This document shows, one piece after another, positions 50,696 to 60,119 of a stretch of DNA of 64,000 nt. Made by a program: the position numbers and the translations under genes. Origin of the DNA: Sterolibacterium sp964521075 (GTDB lineage: Bacteria; Pseudomonadota; Gammaproteobacteria; Burkholderiales; Rhodocyclaceae); contig CAZFPI010000002.1 of the NCBI GenBank assembly GCA_964521075.1, positions 1 to 64,000 on the forward strand. Direction: 5' to 3'. The notes under the pieces are model-generated. The model searched no databases, was not told the DNA's origin, and saw only the letters and a program-made list of their open reading frames with translations. Position 1 is the stretch's first letter. The number at the start of each line of letters is the position of its first letter.

Positions 50696-53155
50696 TTGAA
50701 TAAATTCGTCAAAAAACCCGCTTCGCTCACGCTGAGCCTGGCCATTGCCCAGCTCTTCGCCGCACCGGTTTACGCCCAGGCCACCAAGGCCGCCGATGCG
50801 CCCCAGACCGGTGCCATCGAAGAAGTCATCGTGACCGCGCAAAAGCGCAAGGAAAACCTGCAAGACGTGCCAATCTCCATCCAGGCACTGGGCATGAAGG
50901 ACATCGAAAAGCGCAACATCGTCACTCTGTCCAATATCGGCGCGGAAGTCCCCGGCCTCAATCTCGCCCCCTACCCGGGCAGCAGCGAAGCCTTCTTCCC
51001 CACCTTCCGCGGCATCACCACCAACGCCGTGTTCGTCAGCGCGCCCAACCCCGTCGCCTTCCACGTCGATGGCGTCTTCCGCTCGCAGCTCGTGGGCCTG
51101 AACAATGCCGCAGGCGACATCGAACGTATCGAAGTTCTGAAAGGCCCGCAAGGCGTGCTCTCCGGCCGTAACGCCACGGGCGGTGCGGTCAATCTGCATT
51201 ACGCCAAGGCCGACCTCGACGGCTTCGGCTTCAAGCAACAGCTCACCTTCGCCAATCGCGGCCAACTCGTTTCCAAGACGGTCGTCAATCTGCCGATCAA
51301 GGACGACCTGGCCATGCGTCTGTCCTATCTGCATCGCCAGAAAGACAGCGACGGCGTGACCAACTCTGCCCCGGGCGGTGTGCAGTTCGGCAAGCTCAAT
51401 GGCGATGGCTATCGCGTCGATATCCGCTGGAAACCCAGCTCGGCCTTCACGATGGACTACGCTTACGACAACACTGAAACCAAGAGCTACGACACGCCGC
51501 CGCAGTGCCTGATCGCCGGGAATGGCGCGCGTGGCTATCAGGGTGGACTGAACTACTTCCTTTGGGATCCTCGCGTGGCGGCCTATGCCAACGGGTGCTC
51601 CAGAGACAAGCTCGACAAGCTTTCCGTACCGTTCAATTTTGCCAAGAACGTAAACAAGACCGAGGCACATACCCTCAATATCAACTGGGAAGTCGATCCG
51701 AAGCTGACCATTCGCTCGATCACCGGCTACAACGTGGTGGATACGCTCAACCATTACCACTACGGTGCTTACGCGGGGGGAGCGGATGTGCGCCAGGATA
51801 GCTATCCGACCACCTTCATGACAGCCACCGGCCCGATGGCACTGGGCCAGCCGATGGTGCTGTACAACAAGTCCTGGTCGCAGGAATTCCAGTTCCTGGG
51901 CGATGTCTCGAAGACGCTCAAGTACACCACCGGGCTTTATTTCTCGACGGAAGAGGGATACCAGCATTCCGGGCCCAATATCGGTGTGTATCTGCCCTCC
52001 ATCATGGCAGGCCAGGTCCCCCCGGCATTGACCGGCTTCAACGATCTTCTGATGATCGACCACAAGGGGCTGACTTCCTCGAAGAGCGATTCCTGGGCGA
52101 TCTTCGCCCAGGTGACCTGGACACCGGACATCCTGGACAGCAAGCTGGACATCGTCCCGGGTCTGCGTTTCACCCGCGACCATCGTACTGCGGTGGGTTA
52201 CAACTTCGGCTGGGATCAAACCTATGTGGTCAATCCCCTCATCAATACTGCGGTCGGCTTCGGCCCGGGAACCGGTGGCCCCAACATCACGCCGTTTAAC
52301 AATGTTTCCGGCGATCGCAAGTGGACCAAGACCACCCCGGCCGTTTCCTTCAACTACCACTGGCAAAAAGACCTGATGACCTACTTCAAGTATTCATCGG
52401 CCTACACCAGTGGCGGCTTCGACCCCATCGCCGGCCCGGGTAACGGTGCGGCAGCCTTTGCCAACGGCTTCGATCCGGAAACGATCAAGTCCATCGAAAT
52501 GGGTGTGAAGGGCGAGTTCCTGGAGCGTCGTCTGCGGACCAACCTGGCGGTCTTCCAGAGCAAGTTCACCAACGAGCAGAAATCGACGGCCCAGGCTTCG
52601 AATGGCTGGCAGACGGTGAACGTCGGTCGTTCGACCTATCAGGGTCTGGAGCTGGATGTGACAGCCTCTTTGACCGACAGCCTGCGTCTGGGCCTGAACT
52701 ACGCCTACCTGCACCACAAGTACAACCAGTGGATCGACCCTGTCAGCAAGGTGGATGTCACGGCACAGCGCGACCTGATCGTACCGAAGAACGATTACGC
52801 GGTGAATCTCGACTATCGTTTCCCGAACTTCGGCTTGCCCGGCAAGCTCGATGCCAACCTGAACTTCACGCACAAGGACGCCACTTCGACGCCGATCGCG
52901 CTGAACATCCCCTACATTCCCGATCCGCGTACGCCGCTGACCACGCCGGCATACAGCCTGTGGAACGCACGCCTGGCTCTCTCGCAGATCAAGGCGGGCC
53001 CGAAGGATGAAGGCCGGGTGACGGTTGCCTTGTGGGCGAAGAACATCACCAACAAGAAGTACCTCATCATGGCCAACCCGGGCTGGGCAACAGAAATGTC
53101 CGGTAACTGGGGCGAGCCGCGCAGCGTCGGGATGGACCTGATCTACAAGTACTAA
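50696..53155 (+). CDS. TonB-dependent outer-membrane receptor
   Basis: 819 residues. A TTG start at 50696 with AGGAGA 6 bases upstream gives a clear signal peptide (MNKFVKKPASLTLSLAIAQL, cut after PVYA). A plug domain follows: EEVIVTAQKRKENLQDVPIS, VDGVFRSQLVGLNNAAGDIERIEVLKGPQGVLSGRNATGGAVNLHYAKA. A 22-strand barrel with YAYDNTETKSYD-type strands ends in GMDLIYKY. This sequence type (many Tyr/Asn, IEEVIVTAQKR start) is shared with receptors of aromatic and steroid degraders rather than siderophore receptors. Divergent from the chs operon, so a sterol or bile-acid-type substrate is plausible (inference). Followed by a strong terminator. Confidence 0.9.
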   Translation: MNKFVKKPASLTLSLAIAQLFAAPVYAQATKAADAPQTGAIEEVIVTAQKRKENLQDVPISIQALGMKDIEKRNIVTLSNIGAEVPGLNLAPYPGSSEAFFPTFRGITTNAVFVSAPNPVAFHVDGVFRSQLVGLNNAAGDIERIEVLKGPQGVLSGRNATGGAVNLHYAKADLDGFGFKQQLTFANRGQLVSKTVVNLPIKDDLAMRLSYLHRQKDSDGVTNSAPGGVQFGKLNGDGYRVDIRWKPSSAFTMDYAYDNTETKSYDTPPQCLIAGNGARGYQGGLNYFLWDPRVAAYANGCSRDKLDKLSVPFNFAKNVNKTEAHTLNINWEVDPKLTIRSITGYNVVDTLNHYHYGAYAGGADVRQDSYPTTFMTATGPMALGQPMVLYNKSWSQEFQFLGDVSKTLKYTTGLYFSTEEGYQHSGPNIGVYLPSIMAGQVPPALTGFNDLLMIDHKGLTSSKSDSWAIFAQVTWTPDILDSKLDIVPGLRFTRDHRTAVGYNFGWDQTYVVNPLINTAVGFGPGTGGPNITPFNNVSGDRKWTKTTPAVSFNYHWQKDLMTYFKYSSAYTSGGFDPIAGPGNGAAAFANGFDPETIKSIEMGVKGEFLERRLRTNLAVFQSKFTNEQKSTAQASNGWQTVNVGRSTYQGLELDVTASLTDSLRLGLNYAYLHHKYNQWIDPVSKVDVTAQRDLIVPKNDYAVNLDYRFPNFGLPGKLDANLNFTHKDATSTPIALNIPYIPDPRTPLTTPAYSLWNARLALSQIKAGPKDEGRVTVALWAKNITNKKYLIMANPGWATEMSGNWGEPRSVGMDLIYKY

Positions 53156-53213
53156 ACCCGAACCGTACCGCCGCCCCGGACTTCGGCGCGGCGGCTCCGG
53201 TGATCCGCAAAGA

Positions 53214-53246
53214 AACCGCCCCCATCAAAAGTGGGGGCGGTTTTTA
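53214..53246 (+). terminator. rho-independent terminator of the TonB receptor gene
   Basis: Perfect 11-bp stem AACCGCCCCCA / TGGGGGCGGTT with a 7-base loop, followed by a run of T. Confidence 0.92.
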
Positions 53247-53274
53247 TTGTCCGGCCCCAAAATGCATGAAGCCT

Positions 53275-53346
53275 TCACCCCGGCGAACGCCGGGGCCCAG
53301 GGGGAAGCCAGCCCGCTACTGGCTTCCGGCTTTCGCCGGAATGACG
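53275..53346. repeat. dispersed palindromic repeat (REP/NEMIS-like), copy 2
   Basis: The left arm TCACCCCGGCGAACGCCGGG and a right arm with CCGGCTTTCGCCGGAATGAC are related to copy 1 at 6893-6961, including the shared GGGGCCCAG. It has an extra inner pair, GAAGCCAG / CTGGCTTC. It lies between the receptor terminator and the liu operon end. Confidence 0.78.
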
Positions 53347-53386
53347 AAAACTTTAGGGATGGCTGATTAATCCGCGATCCGGAATT

Positions 53387-54298
53387 TCAGCCTGACGATG
53401 CTGCGGCTGACATCGCCTGGCTGACGCGCGATGCGGGGAGGCGGTTCAGCTGCGCGCTGATCCAGGCGGCGGTGTCGACCAGGCGGCCGAGATTGACGCC
53501 CGTGCCGATTCCCAGCCCCTGCATCAGCCAGACGACTTCTTCGGTGGCGACATTGCCCGATGCTCCGGGTGCGTAGGGGCAGCCGCCCAGACCGGCGACA
53601 GAGCTATCGAAAACACGGATGCCCACTTCCATCGCAGCGTAGATATTGGCGATGGCCATGCCATAAGTGTCGTGAAAATGCCCTGCCAGCCGTTCGACGG
53701 GCACATCGCGGGCAACCGCTTCGATCATGGCCTGGGCCTTGCGGGGAGTCCCCGCGCCGATGGTGTCGCCCAGGCTGATTTCCTCAACACCCATTTCAAA
53801 AAGGGCACGGGCAAGCCGGCGAACATCGTCGGGAGGAATCTCGCCTTGCCAGGGGCAAACGAGCGCGCAGGAGACATAGCCGCGCACGGCCACACCCGAG
53901 GCCCGTGCCCGGGTAATGACGGGCTCGAAACGACGCAGCGATTCGTCGATGCTGCATTGGATGTTTTTTTGCGAAAAGGCTTCCGAGGCAGCGGCGAAAA
54001 CGGCGATTTCGTCAACTCTCGCCGCCAGGGCACCGGCCATACCCTGTGCATTGGGCACAAGCGCGGAATAGCGCACTCCGGGCAAACGGGGAAGCCCGGC
54101 CAGTACATCGCCGCTCCCTGCCATCTGCGGCACACGGCGGGGAGAGACGAAAGCCCCCGCCTCGATATGCCGTAGTCCGCAGGCGGCAAGACGTTCGATC
54201 AGGGCAATCCTGTTTTCAACGGAAACAGGCCGGGGCTCGTTTTGCAAGCCATCTCGCGGGCCAACTTCGACGATACGGACTTCGGTGGGCAGCTTCAT
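53387..54298 (-). CDS. liuE: hydroxymethylglutaryl-CoA lyase
   Basis: 303 residues, DRE-TIM metallolyase: VRIVEVGPRDGLQNEPRPVS, VFAAASEAFSQKNIQCSIDESL, GYVSCALVCPWQGEI, SLGDTIGAGTP, HFHDTYGMAIAN, and the signature loop GLGGCPYAPGASGNVATEE, whose Cys is catalytic. Cleaves HMG-CoA to acetoacetate and acetyl-CoA, the last step of leucine degradation. Its start overlaps the liuD stop by 4 bases; last gene of the operon. Confidence 0.95.
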   Translation of the reverse strand: MKLPTEVRIVEVGPRDGLQNEPRPVSVENRIALIERLAACGLRHIEAGAFVSPRRVPQMAGSGDVLAGLPRLPGVRYSALVPNAQGMAGALAARVDEIAVFAAASEAFSQKNIQCSIDESLRRFEPVITRARASGVAVRGYVSCALVCPWQGEIPPDDVRRLARALFEMGVEEISLGDTIGAGTPRKAQAMIEAVARDVPVERLAGHFHDTYGMAIANIYAAMEVGIRVFDSSVAGLGGCPYAPGASGNVATEEVVWLMQGLGIGTGVNLGRLVDTAAWISAQLNRLPASRVSQAMSAAASSG

Positions 54299-56319
54299 CC
54301 GGCTTCCGTTTCCGGGACAAAATCCACCAGCACGGCTTCTTCACCCACGAGCTCGCCCACGGCATGAGGAAAGCTCCGGACGAGGCCATCGGCCGGGGCG
54401 CGGATCGTTGTTTCCATTTTCATGGCTTCGAGGATGAGCAGCGGAGCAGCAGCTTTCACGCGCTCGCCCGGGCGAACGAGCAGGGCAACCACCTTGCCGG
54501 GCATGGGCGAAGTGAGCCGGTGTTCCGCACCAGATACCGCGCCATGCCCCTGCAAAGGGTCCACGCAGACGAACACATGAGCCTCCCCCTCGAACCAGAC
54601 ATGACATCGCGCTTCATCGAAAACGATACTGGCCTGGAGGTGGTGGCCGTCGATTTGCGCGCTCAGGTGGTTTTCGCTTTGCCATTCTGCCCGGGCAAAC
54701 CGGTGCTGCCCGTCGAGTTCGAGACGAAAACCCTGGTCTTGCCGTGTCAGAAAAACGGTGCGGTTTCGTGCCAGGCTCTCGTGGCGGAAATGACAGCGGT
54801 GCGGGGCTTTCCCCGTCAAACGCCAGCCATCCTGGCAATGCCACGGATCATTCCCGCACTCCCCGGAGGCGGCTGGCAGCACTTTCGCCAAAGCCGCCAG
54901 CAGCCAGACTTCATCGGAAGGCAGAAGTGATGCCGGAGACAAAAGCCCGCTCCCTTCCCTGTCGATCAACCGCGTATCGTGCGCGCCACGCCGAAATGGC
55001 GGGCAAGCGGCCAGCCGCGAAAGAAAACTGATATTGCTGGCCAGGCCCAGCAGCTGGCACTGCGCCAGTGCCGCCCGCAAGCGCATCAAGGCCTCATCGC
55101 GCGTCGTTCCGACGACGATGAGCTTGGCGATCATCGGATCGTAAAAAGGCGGGATCATGTCACCGGCATCCACCCCCCGATCGATGCGGCAAGCCGCGCC
55201 CTCCCCGGGCAAGGCAAGATGCAGCAGGCGGCCGGGGGCGGGCAGGAAATCCCGCGCGGGATCTTCAGCGCAGATTCGCGCCTCGATGGCGTGGCCGTTG
55301 ATCCGAACGGCTTCCTGCGTCATCGGCAAAGGCTCGCCTGCGGCAACGCGCAACTGCCACTCGACAAGATCGAGCCCGGTAATCATTTCCGTCACCGGAT
55401 GCTCGACCTGCAGGCGGGTGTTCATCTCCATGAAATAGAACGCACCATCGGGGGAAGCGGCATCGACGATGAATTCCACCGTACCCGCCCCCACATAGCC
55501 GGCCGATCTCGCAGCCAGGAGAGCCGCCTCGCCCATGGCTGCGCGGCGGGCAGAAGTCATGCCCGGTGCCGGTGCCTCTTCCAGCACTTTCTGGTGGCGA
55601 CGCTGTACGGAGCAGTCACGCTCGAACAGATGGATGACATTGCCATGTGTGTCGGCAAAGATCTGTATCTCGATATGCCGGGCGCAAGCAAGATATTTTT
55701 CGATCAGGACGCGGCCATCGCCAAAGGAAGACAGTGCCTCACGCTGACAGGCCGCAAGAATATCGGCAAATTTTCCGTCTCCTGCCTGCCCGATGTCACT
55801 TTCCTGAACGACGCGCATACCTTTGCCACCACCGCCAGCCACGGGCTTGAGCAGCACGGGATAGCCGATGGAATCTGCCTGGGCCTGCAGGAAATCCGCA
55901 TCTTGCCGTTCGCCGTGATACCCCGGTGCTACCGGCACACCCGCCTGTTCCATCCTTGCGCGGGCGGCGGATTTCGAGCCCATGGCGCGAATGGCACCGG
56001 GCGGCGGGCCGATGAAGACAAGCCCTGCGGCTTCGCAAGCCTGCGCGAAATCCGCATTCTCGGAAAGGAAGCCATAGCCCGGATGCACGGCCTGCGCGCC
56101 GCTTTTGCGGCAGGCATCGATAATGCACCCGATGGAAAGATAGGAAGAACGCGCATCCGATGCGCCGATGTACCAGGCCTCATCCGCGAGCCGGACATGA
56201 CGGGCACGGGCATCGGCATCGGAATACACGGCGACGGTACGAATCCCCAGCCGCCGCGCTGTTTTCAGGATGCGGCAGGCGATTTCCCCCCGGTTTGCGA
56301 TCAGGATTTTGTCGAACAT
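54295..56319 (-). CDS. liuD: methylcrotonyl-CoA carboxylase, biotin-containing alpha subunit
   Basis: 674 residues. Biotin carboxylase domain (FDKILIANRGEIACRI, VHPGYGFLSENADFA, KPVAGGGGKGMRVV, FMEMNTRLQVEHPVTE), a linker domain, and a C-terminal biotinyl domain with LILEAMKMETTI, biotinylated at Lys634. Pairs with LiuB to carboxylate 3-methylcrotonyl-CoA. Acetyl- or propionyl-CoA carboxylase alpha subunits look similar; the liu context decides. Overlaps liuC by 19 bases. Confidence 0.92.
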   Translation of the reverse strand: MFDKILIANRGEIACRILKTARRLGIRTVAVYSDADARARHVRLADEAWYIGASDARSSYLSIGCIIDACRKSGAQAVHPGYGFLSENADFAQACEAAGLVFIGPPPGAIRAMGSKSAARARMEQAGVPVAPGYHGERQDADFLQAQADSIGYPVLLKPVAGGGGKGMRVVQESDIGQAGDGKFADILAACQREALSSFGDGRVLIEKYLACARHIEIQIFADTHGNVIHLFERDCSVQRRHQKVLEEAPAPGMTSARRAAMGEAALLAARSAGYVGAGTVEFIVDAASPDGAFYFMEMNTRLQVEHPVTEMITGLDLVEWQLRVAAGEPLPMTQEAVRINGHAIEARICAEDPARDFLPAPGRLLHLALPGEGAACRIDRGVDAGDMIPPFYDPMIAKLIVVGTTRDEALMRLRAALAQCQLLGLASNISFLSRLAACPPFRRGAHDTRLIDREGSGLLSPASLLPSDEVWLLAALAKVLPAASGECGNDPWHCQDGWRLTGKAPHRCHFRHESLARNRTVFLTRQDQGFRLELDGQHRFARAEWQSENHLSAQIDGHHLQASIVFDEARCHVWFEGEAHVFVCVDPLQGHGAVSGAEHRLTSPMPGKVVALLVRPGERVKAAAPLLILEAMKMETTIRAPADGLVRSFPHAVGELVGEEAVLVDFVPETEAG

Positions 56320-57125
56320 GGCGCGATATCCTGTGAATTTCTCTCACACCAGCGGGGCGAACGCCGTTCGAGGAAAGCACGCATGCCTTCTTGCGCCTCA
56401 CTGCCTGCGCGTATCGTGGCGATGCGCTGCGCCGTATCCTCCACCAGAGCCGGGCTCACAGGCTGCCCGGCCACACCGGCGATGAGCTGCTTGCAGGCAG
56501 CAAGCGCGCGGGGGCCGTTTTTCATCAGAGAGAGGGTCAGGTCTTGCATTACGACATCCAGCCCGGATTCATTGGCCACGAGCTCATGGAGCAAGCCGAT
56601 TTCCCGCGCAGTTTCTGCGGTGAAAACTTCTGCCGTGAGCAGATAACGATGCGCGTATCGCTCGCCAATGGCGCGAATCACATGCGGACCGATGGCGGCA
56701 GGAATGAGCCCCAGACGCACTTCCGTCAGGGCGAAGCGGGCATTCCGCGTGGCGATGGCGATGTCGCAGGCGGCAATCAGGCCAACCCCCCCGCCGTAGG
56801 CCGGGCCTTGCACCCGGGCGATCGTGGGCTTGTCGAGCATGGAGAGCTTTTGCAGCATGCGGGCAAGGCAGCGGGCATCGTCGAGATTTTCTGACGACGA
56901 GCGGGCGGCAGCCGCGCGCATCCAGTCAAGGTCCGCTCCGGCAGAAAAGCTCGGCCCATTAGCCGCCAGCACGAGAACACGCACCCTGGCATCGGCGGAT
57001 ACGGCGTCGAAGGCTGCATCGAGCGCGGCAATGGTCGCGGCATCGAAGGCGTTGTGACGCTCCGGGCGATTCAGGGTGAGCCTGGCAATGCCGTCCTGGA
57101 TGTCGATCTGCAAAGGAGAGGACAT
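56301..57125 (-). CDS. liuC: methylglutaconyl-CoA hydratase (crotonase family)
   Basis: 274 residues, crotonase fold: RLTLNRPERHNAFDAATIAAL, VLAANGPSFSAGADLDWMRA (first oxyanion loop), KPTIARVQGPAYGGGVGLIAACDIAIA, FALTEVRLGLIPAAIGP. It hydrates 3-methylglutaconyl-CoA to HMG-CoA. Located between liuB (9-base gap) and liuD (overlap), as in Pseudomonas-type liu operons. Confidence 0.92.
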   Translation of the reverse strand: MSSPLQIDIQDGIARLTLNRPERHNAFDAATIAALDAAFDAVSADARVRVLVLAANGPSFSAGADLDWMRAAAARSSSENLDDARCLARMLQKLSMLDKPTIARVQGPAYGGGVGLIAACDIAIATRNARFALTEVRLGLIPAAIGPHVIRAIGERYAHRYLLTAEVFTAETAREIGLLHELVANESGLDVVMQDLTLSLMKNGPRALAACKQLIAGVAGQPVSPALVEDTAQRIATIRAGSEAQEGMRAFLERRSPRWCERNSQDIAPCSTKS

Positions 57126-57134
57126 GGGGCATCC

Positions 57135-58742
57135 TTACATGCGGAACACGCCGAAGCGTGTGGGTTCAATGGGCGCATTGAGCGATGCGGAAATCCCGAG
57201 GGCCAGGGCGCGGCGGGTTTGTGCCGGGTCGAGAAGGCCATCGTCCCAGAGCCTTGCCGTAGCGTAATAGGGGTGGCCCTGGGTTTCGTACTGCTGGCGG
57301 ATCGGATGTTTGAAAACTTCCTCATCCTCCGTGGACCAGGATTGCCCTTCCGCTGCCATCGCATCGCGGCGGATCGTGGCGAGTACCGAGGCGGCCTGCT
57401 CGCCGCCCATGACGGAAATCCGGGCATTGGGCCACATCCAGAGCAGACGTGGATCATAGGCACGTCCGCACATGCCGTAATTGCCCGCGCCAAAGGAGCC
57501 GCCGATGATGAGGGTGAACTTTGGCACTTGCGCGCAGGCAACCGCTGTGACCATCTTCGCGCCATCCCGGGCGATCCCGGTGTTTTCGGCCTTTCGCCCG
57601 ACCATGAAGCCCGTGATGTTCTGCAGGAAAAGCAGTGGAATCCCGCGCTGGGCGCACAGCTGAACGAAATGGGCACCCTTCTGGGCAGATTCGCCAAACA
57701 GGATGCCGGTGTTGGCGACGATGCCAATCGGGTAACCGTGGATGTGAGAAAAACCTGTCACCAGCGTCGTGCCATAGCGCGTCTTGAATTCGTCAAAGCG
57801 CGAACCATCGACGAGCCGGGCGATGACTTCGCGCACATCAAACGGCTTGCGCGGGTCGGCAGGCAAGAGCCCGTAGAGCTCTGCGGCGTCATAGCGCGGC
57901 TCTTCGGGCGGGGCCAGATCGAGAGAAACGTTTTTTTTCCGGTTGAGATTACCCACGATCTGCCGGCACAGGGCCAGCGCATGCAGATCATTTTCAGCCA
58001 GATGATCCGCCACACCGGACAGACGGGTGTGCACATCGCCTCCGCCGAGCTCTTCGGCTGTCACGACTTCACCCGTTGCCGCCTTGACGAGCGGCGGGCC
58101 GCCAAGAAAGATCGTGCCCTGATTCCTGACGATGATGGTTTCGTCCGACATGGCCGGAACATACGCGCCACCCGCCGTGCACGACCCCATGACAACGGCA
58201 ATCTGCGGAATGCCTTGCGCCGAAAGATTCGCCTGGTTGAAAAAGATGCGGCCGAAGTGTTCGCGGTCAGGAAACACTTCATCCTGCATGGGCAGGTTGG
58301 CTCCGCCGGAATCGACGAGGTAAAGGCAAGGCAAGCGATTCTGGCGGGCGATTTCCTGGGCGCGCAGATGCTTTTTGACGGTGACCGGGTAATAGGAGCC
58401 CCCCTTCACCGTCGCATCGTTCGCAACGATCATGCACTCCGTGCCTTTGACGCAGGCGATGCCGCAGACGATGCCGCCCGAGGCGACTTCATTGCCGTAC
58501 ATGCCCCAGGCAGCCATGGGCGAGAGTTCGAGAAAGGGCGAGCCAGGGTCGACCAGATGATCGATGCGCTCCCGCACCAGCAATTTGCCGCGTGCCGTGT
58601 GGCGCGCGCGGTGGGCAGACGGGCCGCCCGACATCGCTTGCGCCTCTTTGCTTTGCAGGTCAGCCACGAGCGAACGCATGGCGGCAGCATTGGCGAGAAA
58701 CTCCTCGCTGCGGGGGTCGAGACTGGAGGAAATGACACTCAT
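57135..58742 (-). CDS. liuB: methylcrotonyl-CoA carboxylase, carboxyltransferase beta subunit
   Basis: 535 residues, two-lobed carboxyltransferase: HTARGKLLVRERIDHLVDPGS, GSCTAGGAYVPAMSDETIIV, PLVKAATGEVVTAEELGGGDVH, LLFLQNITGFMVGRKAE, GSFGAGNYGMCGRAYDPRLLWMWPNARISVMGGEQAA. The start at 58742 (MSVISSSLDPRS) is favoured because the upstream in-frame sequence runs into liuA's end and matches nothing. The ribosome-binding site is weak, so coupling to liuA translation is likely. Confidence 0.94.
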   Translation of the reverse strand: MSVISSSLDPRSEEFLANAAAMRSLVADLQSKEAQAMSGGPSAHRARHTARGKLLVRERIDHLVDPGSPFLELSPMAAWGMYGNEVASGGIVCGIACVKGTECMIVANDATVKGGSYYPVTVKKHLRAQEIARQNRLPCLYLVDSGGANLPMQDEVFPDREHFGRIFFNQANLSAQGIPQIAVVMGSCTAGGAYVPAMSDETIIVRNQGTIFLGGPPLVKAATGEVVTAEELGGGDVHTRLSGVADHLAENDLHALALCRQIVGNLNRKKNVSLDLAPPEEPRYDAAELYGLLPADPRKPFDVREVIARLVDGSRFDEFKTRYGTTLVTGFSHIHGYPIGIVANTGILFGESAQKGAHFVQLCAQRGIPLLFLQNITGFMVGRKAENTGIARDGAKMVTAVACAQVPKFTLIIGGSFGAGNYGMCGRAYDPRLLWMWPNARISVMGGEQAASVLATIRRDAMAAEGQSWSTEDEEVFKHPIRQQYETQGHPYYATARLWDDGLLDPAQTRRALALGISASLNAPIEPTRFGVFRM

Positions 58743-58768
58743 GATATTCGGGTAACGTGAACGTTTGC

Positions 58769-59959
58769 TCAGGAAAGTCTCGTTTGCTCGAACAGCTCGC
58801 GGCCAATCAGCATGCGGCGGATTTCGCTCGTGCCCGCGCCGATTTCGTAAAGTTTGGCATCGCGCCACAGGCGGCCTGCCGGGCAGTCGTTGGTATAGCC
58901 TATCCCACCCAGGGCCTGTATCGTCTCCCCCGCCATCCAGGTAGCTTTTTCGGCAGCGTAGAGAATGGCTCCGGCCGCATCCTTGCGTAATGCCCGCACA
59001 GCGGCGGGATGGCTGCCTGCCTCATCGCAGGCCCGCCCGACGGCATAGACGAAACTGCGGGCGGCCATCCATATCGCATACATATCGGCCAGCTTGCCCT
59101 GCATGAGCTGAAACTCACCAATGGCCTGATTGAACTGGCGACGTTCATGCACATAAGGCAGCACGAGCTCCATGCAGGCGGCCATGATGCCCAACGGCCC
59201 GCCTGCAAGCACCGCGCGTTCGAAGTCGAGGCCGGACATCAACACCTTCGCCCCCTCGCCCAGACCGCCGAGGATATTTTCCTCCGGCACTTCGCAGGCA
59301 TCGAAAAAAAGCGGCCAGGTGTTTGAGCCACGCATGCCCAGTTTGTCGAGCGGCTGGCCATAAGACAAGCCCGGGCTGCCACGTTCGACCAGAAAGGCAG
59401 TCACACCCCGGCTGCCTGCCTGCGGGTCCGTCCGGGCATAAACCACCAGCACATCGGCATCTCCCCCGTTCGTGATCCACATTTTTGCGCCGTTGAGCAC
59501 ATACCGGTTGCCCTTCTTTTCGGCGCGCAGCTTCATGCTCATGACATCCGACCCGGCTTCGGGTTCGGACATGGCCAGCGCGCCGATGTTGTCTCCGGCA
59601 ATGAGTCCGGGCAGGTAACGGCTTTTCTGTGCTGCCGTGCCATTGCGCCTGATCTGGTTGATGCACAAATTGGAATGCGCGCCCCAGGAAAGCCCGACAG
59701 CTGCCGAAGCACGGGAGATTTCTTCCATGGCGAGGATATGGGCCAGGTAACCCATGCGGCTGCCGCCGTAATCTTCTTCCACCGTCAACCCATGAAGGCC
59801 CAACCCCCCCATGCGTTTCCAGAGATCGGCCGGGAAGCGGTTGTCGCGGTCGATGCTCGCCGCGCGGGGTGCGATTTCAGTGTCGGCGAAACGCCGGACG
59901 GTGCTTTGCAGCAGGCGTTGCGTTTCAGAGAGAGGAAAATTCAGGGTGGGGATCATCAT
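58769..59959 (-). CDS. liuA: isovaleryl-CoA dehydrogenase
   Basis: 396 residues, acyl-CoA dehydrogenase: LGLHGLTVEEDYGGSRMGYL, LAMSEPEAGSDVMSMKLRAEKKG, MWITNGGDADVLVVYART, and a C-terminus with IQALGGIGYTNDCPAGRLWRDAKLYEIGAGTSEIRRMLIGREL. A Glu in the NLCINQIRRNG/YEIGAGTSE region pattern fits isovaleryl-CoA specificity. First gene of the liu operon on the minus strand; divergent from the SDR gene across 160 bases. Confidence 0.94.
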   Translation of the reverse strand: MMIPTLNFPLSETQRLLQSTVRRFADTEIAPRAASIDRDNRFPADLWKRMGGLGLHGLTVEEDYGGSRMGYLAHILAMEEISRASAAVGLSWGAHSNLCINQIRRNGTAAQKSRYLPGLIAGDNIGALAMSEPEAGSDVMSMKLRAEKKGNRYVLNGAKMWITNGGDADVLVVYARTDPQAGSRGVTAFLVERGSPGLSYGQPLDKLGMRGSNTWPLFFDACEVPEENILGGLGEGAKVLMSGLDFERAVLAGGPLGIMAACMELVLPYVHERRQFNQAIGEFQLMQGKLADMYAIWMAARSFVYAVGRACDEAGSHPAAVRALRKDAAGAILYAAEKATWMAGETIQALGGIGYTNDCPAGRLWRDAKLYEIGAGTSEIRRMLIGRELFEQTRLS

Positions 59960-60119
59960 TGTGTTCCTCCTTTTCCGGCCGATGGCGAATCTGAAATTTT
60001 GCAGGCACTGCCCCCAGCGGCTACGATGCTATTGGAAGGCAGCATTCGTTGCAATGGTCAGCAATTCATGTACAAGGATTCTTTCCGGGGTTTGCTCATA
60101 TGTTCGCAGGGAGGATGTC

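Noticed and set aside
50597..52366. 589-codon open frame antisense to the TonB receptor
   Set aside because: Shadow frame without recognisable domains.
54979..58760. Long plus-strand frames (about 555 and 568 codons) over liuD and liuB
   Set aside because: Both are antisense shadows of carboxylase genes.
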